Assembly: GCF_001293565.1 (NCBI RefSeq)
Contig: NZ_JXMU01000007.1
Location: 62,001-126,000, forward strand
Source of the DNA: Ahrensia marina
GTDB taxonomy: Bacteria; Pseudomonadota; Alphaproteobacteria; Rhizobiales; Rhizobiaceae
Length of the DNA: 64,000 bases
Direction: 5' to 3'
Within the stretch, counting starts at the first letter, position 1; each line of letters starts with the position of its first letter. Both the position numbers and the translations under genes were made by a program. Under the pieces are notes generated by a model. The model had not been told where the DNA came from and ran no database searches. It worked only from the letters and a program-made list of their open reading frames with translations. Shown one piece after another: positions 63,788 to 64,000 of this stretch.

Positions 63788-64000
63788 TTGGCTGTATTTT
63801 CCGGCAAAAAAACACCTGTAGCCGATATCTCTGTTGACGATTTGGGGCTTTCAAATCCCGAAAAGCTCGACGGGACGCTCATCGCGCGCGGCTTAAGTAA
63901 ATCTTACCGCGGACGCCGCGTGGTCAATAGTGCCGGCATGGCAGTGCGCCGGGGTGAGGCTGTTGGGTTGCTTGGTCCAAATGGTGCGGGCAAGACGACC
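63788..64000 (+). CDS. lptB: LPS export ABC ATPase LptB, N-terminal part (3' end outside window)
   Basis: The frame is open to the window edge (71 codons). After about 24 polar residues it reads [16 protein letters not shown], then Walker [10 protein letters not shown] at the last nine codons. LptB powers LPS extraction with LptFG. The start is TTG 63788, the only suitable codon between the lptA stop and the domain. The short extension before the domain occurs in other alphaproteobacterial LptB proteins, as I recall. Confidence 0.94.
   Translation, partial: MAVFSGKKTPVADISVDDLGLSNPEKLDGTLIARGLSKSYRGRRVVNSAGMAVRRGEAVGLLGPNGAGKTT

Overview
The window reads as chromosomal DNA of an alphaproteobacterium, most likely a marine-type member of the Hyphomicrobiales (Rhizobiales). 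This is inferred from gene content and order: nrnC, a CP4-like class II aroA beside cmk-rpsA, the TIGR02300 acidic protein next to tRNA-Ala, an ActS/ActR redox pair, mmcB, the block trpS-murJ-glnD-mutS-olsB, and ihfB-sppA divergent from lptC-lptA-lptB. Base composition looks moderate for the group. No phage, insertion sequence, CRISPR array or rRNA operon is visible. Genus cannot be fixed from the sequence alone.

Layout. 1-6.9 kb is core: the pcaB 3' end, nrnC, a HAD phosphatase, then aroA-cmk-rpsA on the minus strand, the TIGR02300 protein and tRNA-Ala(GGC). 7-12.6 kb is accessory: a two-gene zinc-handling operon (AztD-like chaperone plus CobW/COG0523 GTPase) behind a perfect AT-rich palindrome, and a PAS-PAS-GGDEF-EAL protein. 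12.1-19.9 kb is a peptide-uptake locus: dppBCDF-like genes with a GAF protein leftward; an XRE-cupin regulator, the solute-binding protein and an M24 peptidase rightward. 19.9-25.8 kb is a sugar-acid locus: an enolase-superfamily dehydratase, a TRAP transporter and gluconokinase, divergent from a LacI-type regulator across a clear operator. 25.8-29.8 kb holds a divergent hybrid kinase and REC-EAL response regulator.

29.8-35.6 kb is mixed: an orphan TadG-like protein, a PhzF-family gene that looks frameshifted, an Lrp regulator, a tRNA-Leu(CAG) with one base missing from its acceptor stem, ribokinase, nucleoside hydrolase and a small heat-shock protein. 35.6-43.7 kb carries a YnjBCD-type ABC transporter, hrpB and the ActS/ActR pair. 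43.7-64 kb is mostly housekeeping: mmcB, an L,D-transpeptidase, nfuA-like, trpS, murJ, glnD, mutS, olsB, a soluble hybrid kinase, acuI, lspA, two RNA methyltransferases, lapA-ihfB-sppA, and lptC-lptA-lptB running off the right edge.

Themes. Three genes make or break cyclic-di-GMP or receive signals toward it, and nrnC encodes a dinucleotide-clearing enzyme. Three nutrient-uptake loci (peptide ABC, sugar-acid TRAP, YnjBCD) are packed within about 25 kb, two of them with a dedicated regulator. Two separate homopolymer-type one-base anomalies (phzF and tRNA-Leu) about 1.4 kb apart raise the possibility of sequencing error in that stretch. I found no locus that is convincingly a new system. The least-explained units are the AztD-CobW operon without an AztABC importer and the GAF protein translationally coupled to the peptide importer.
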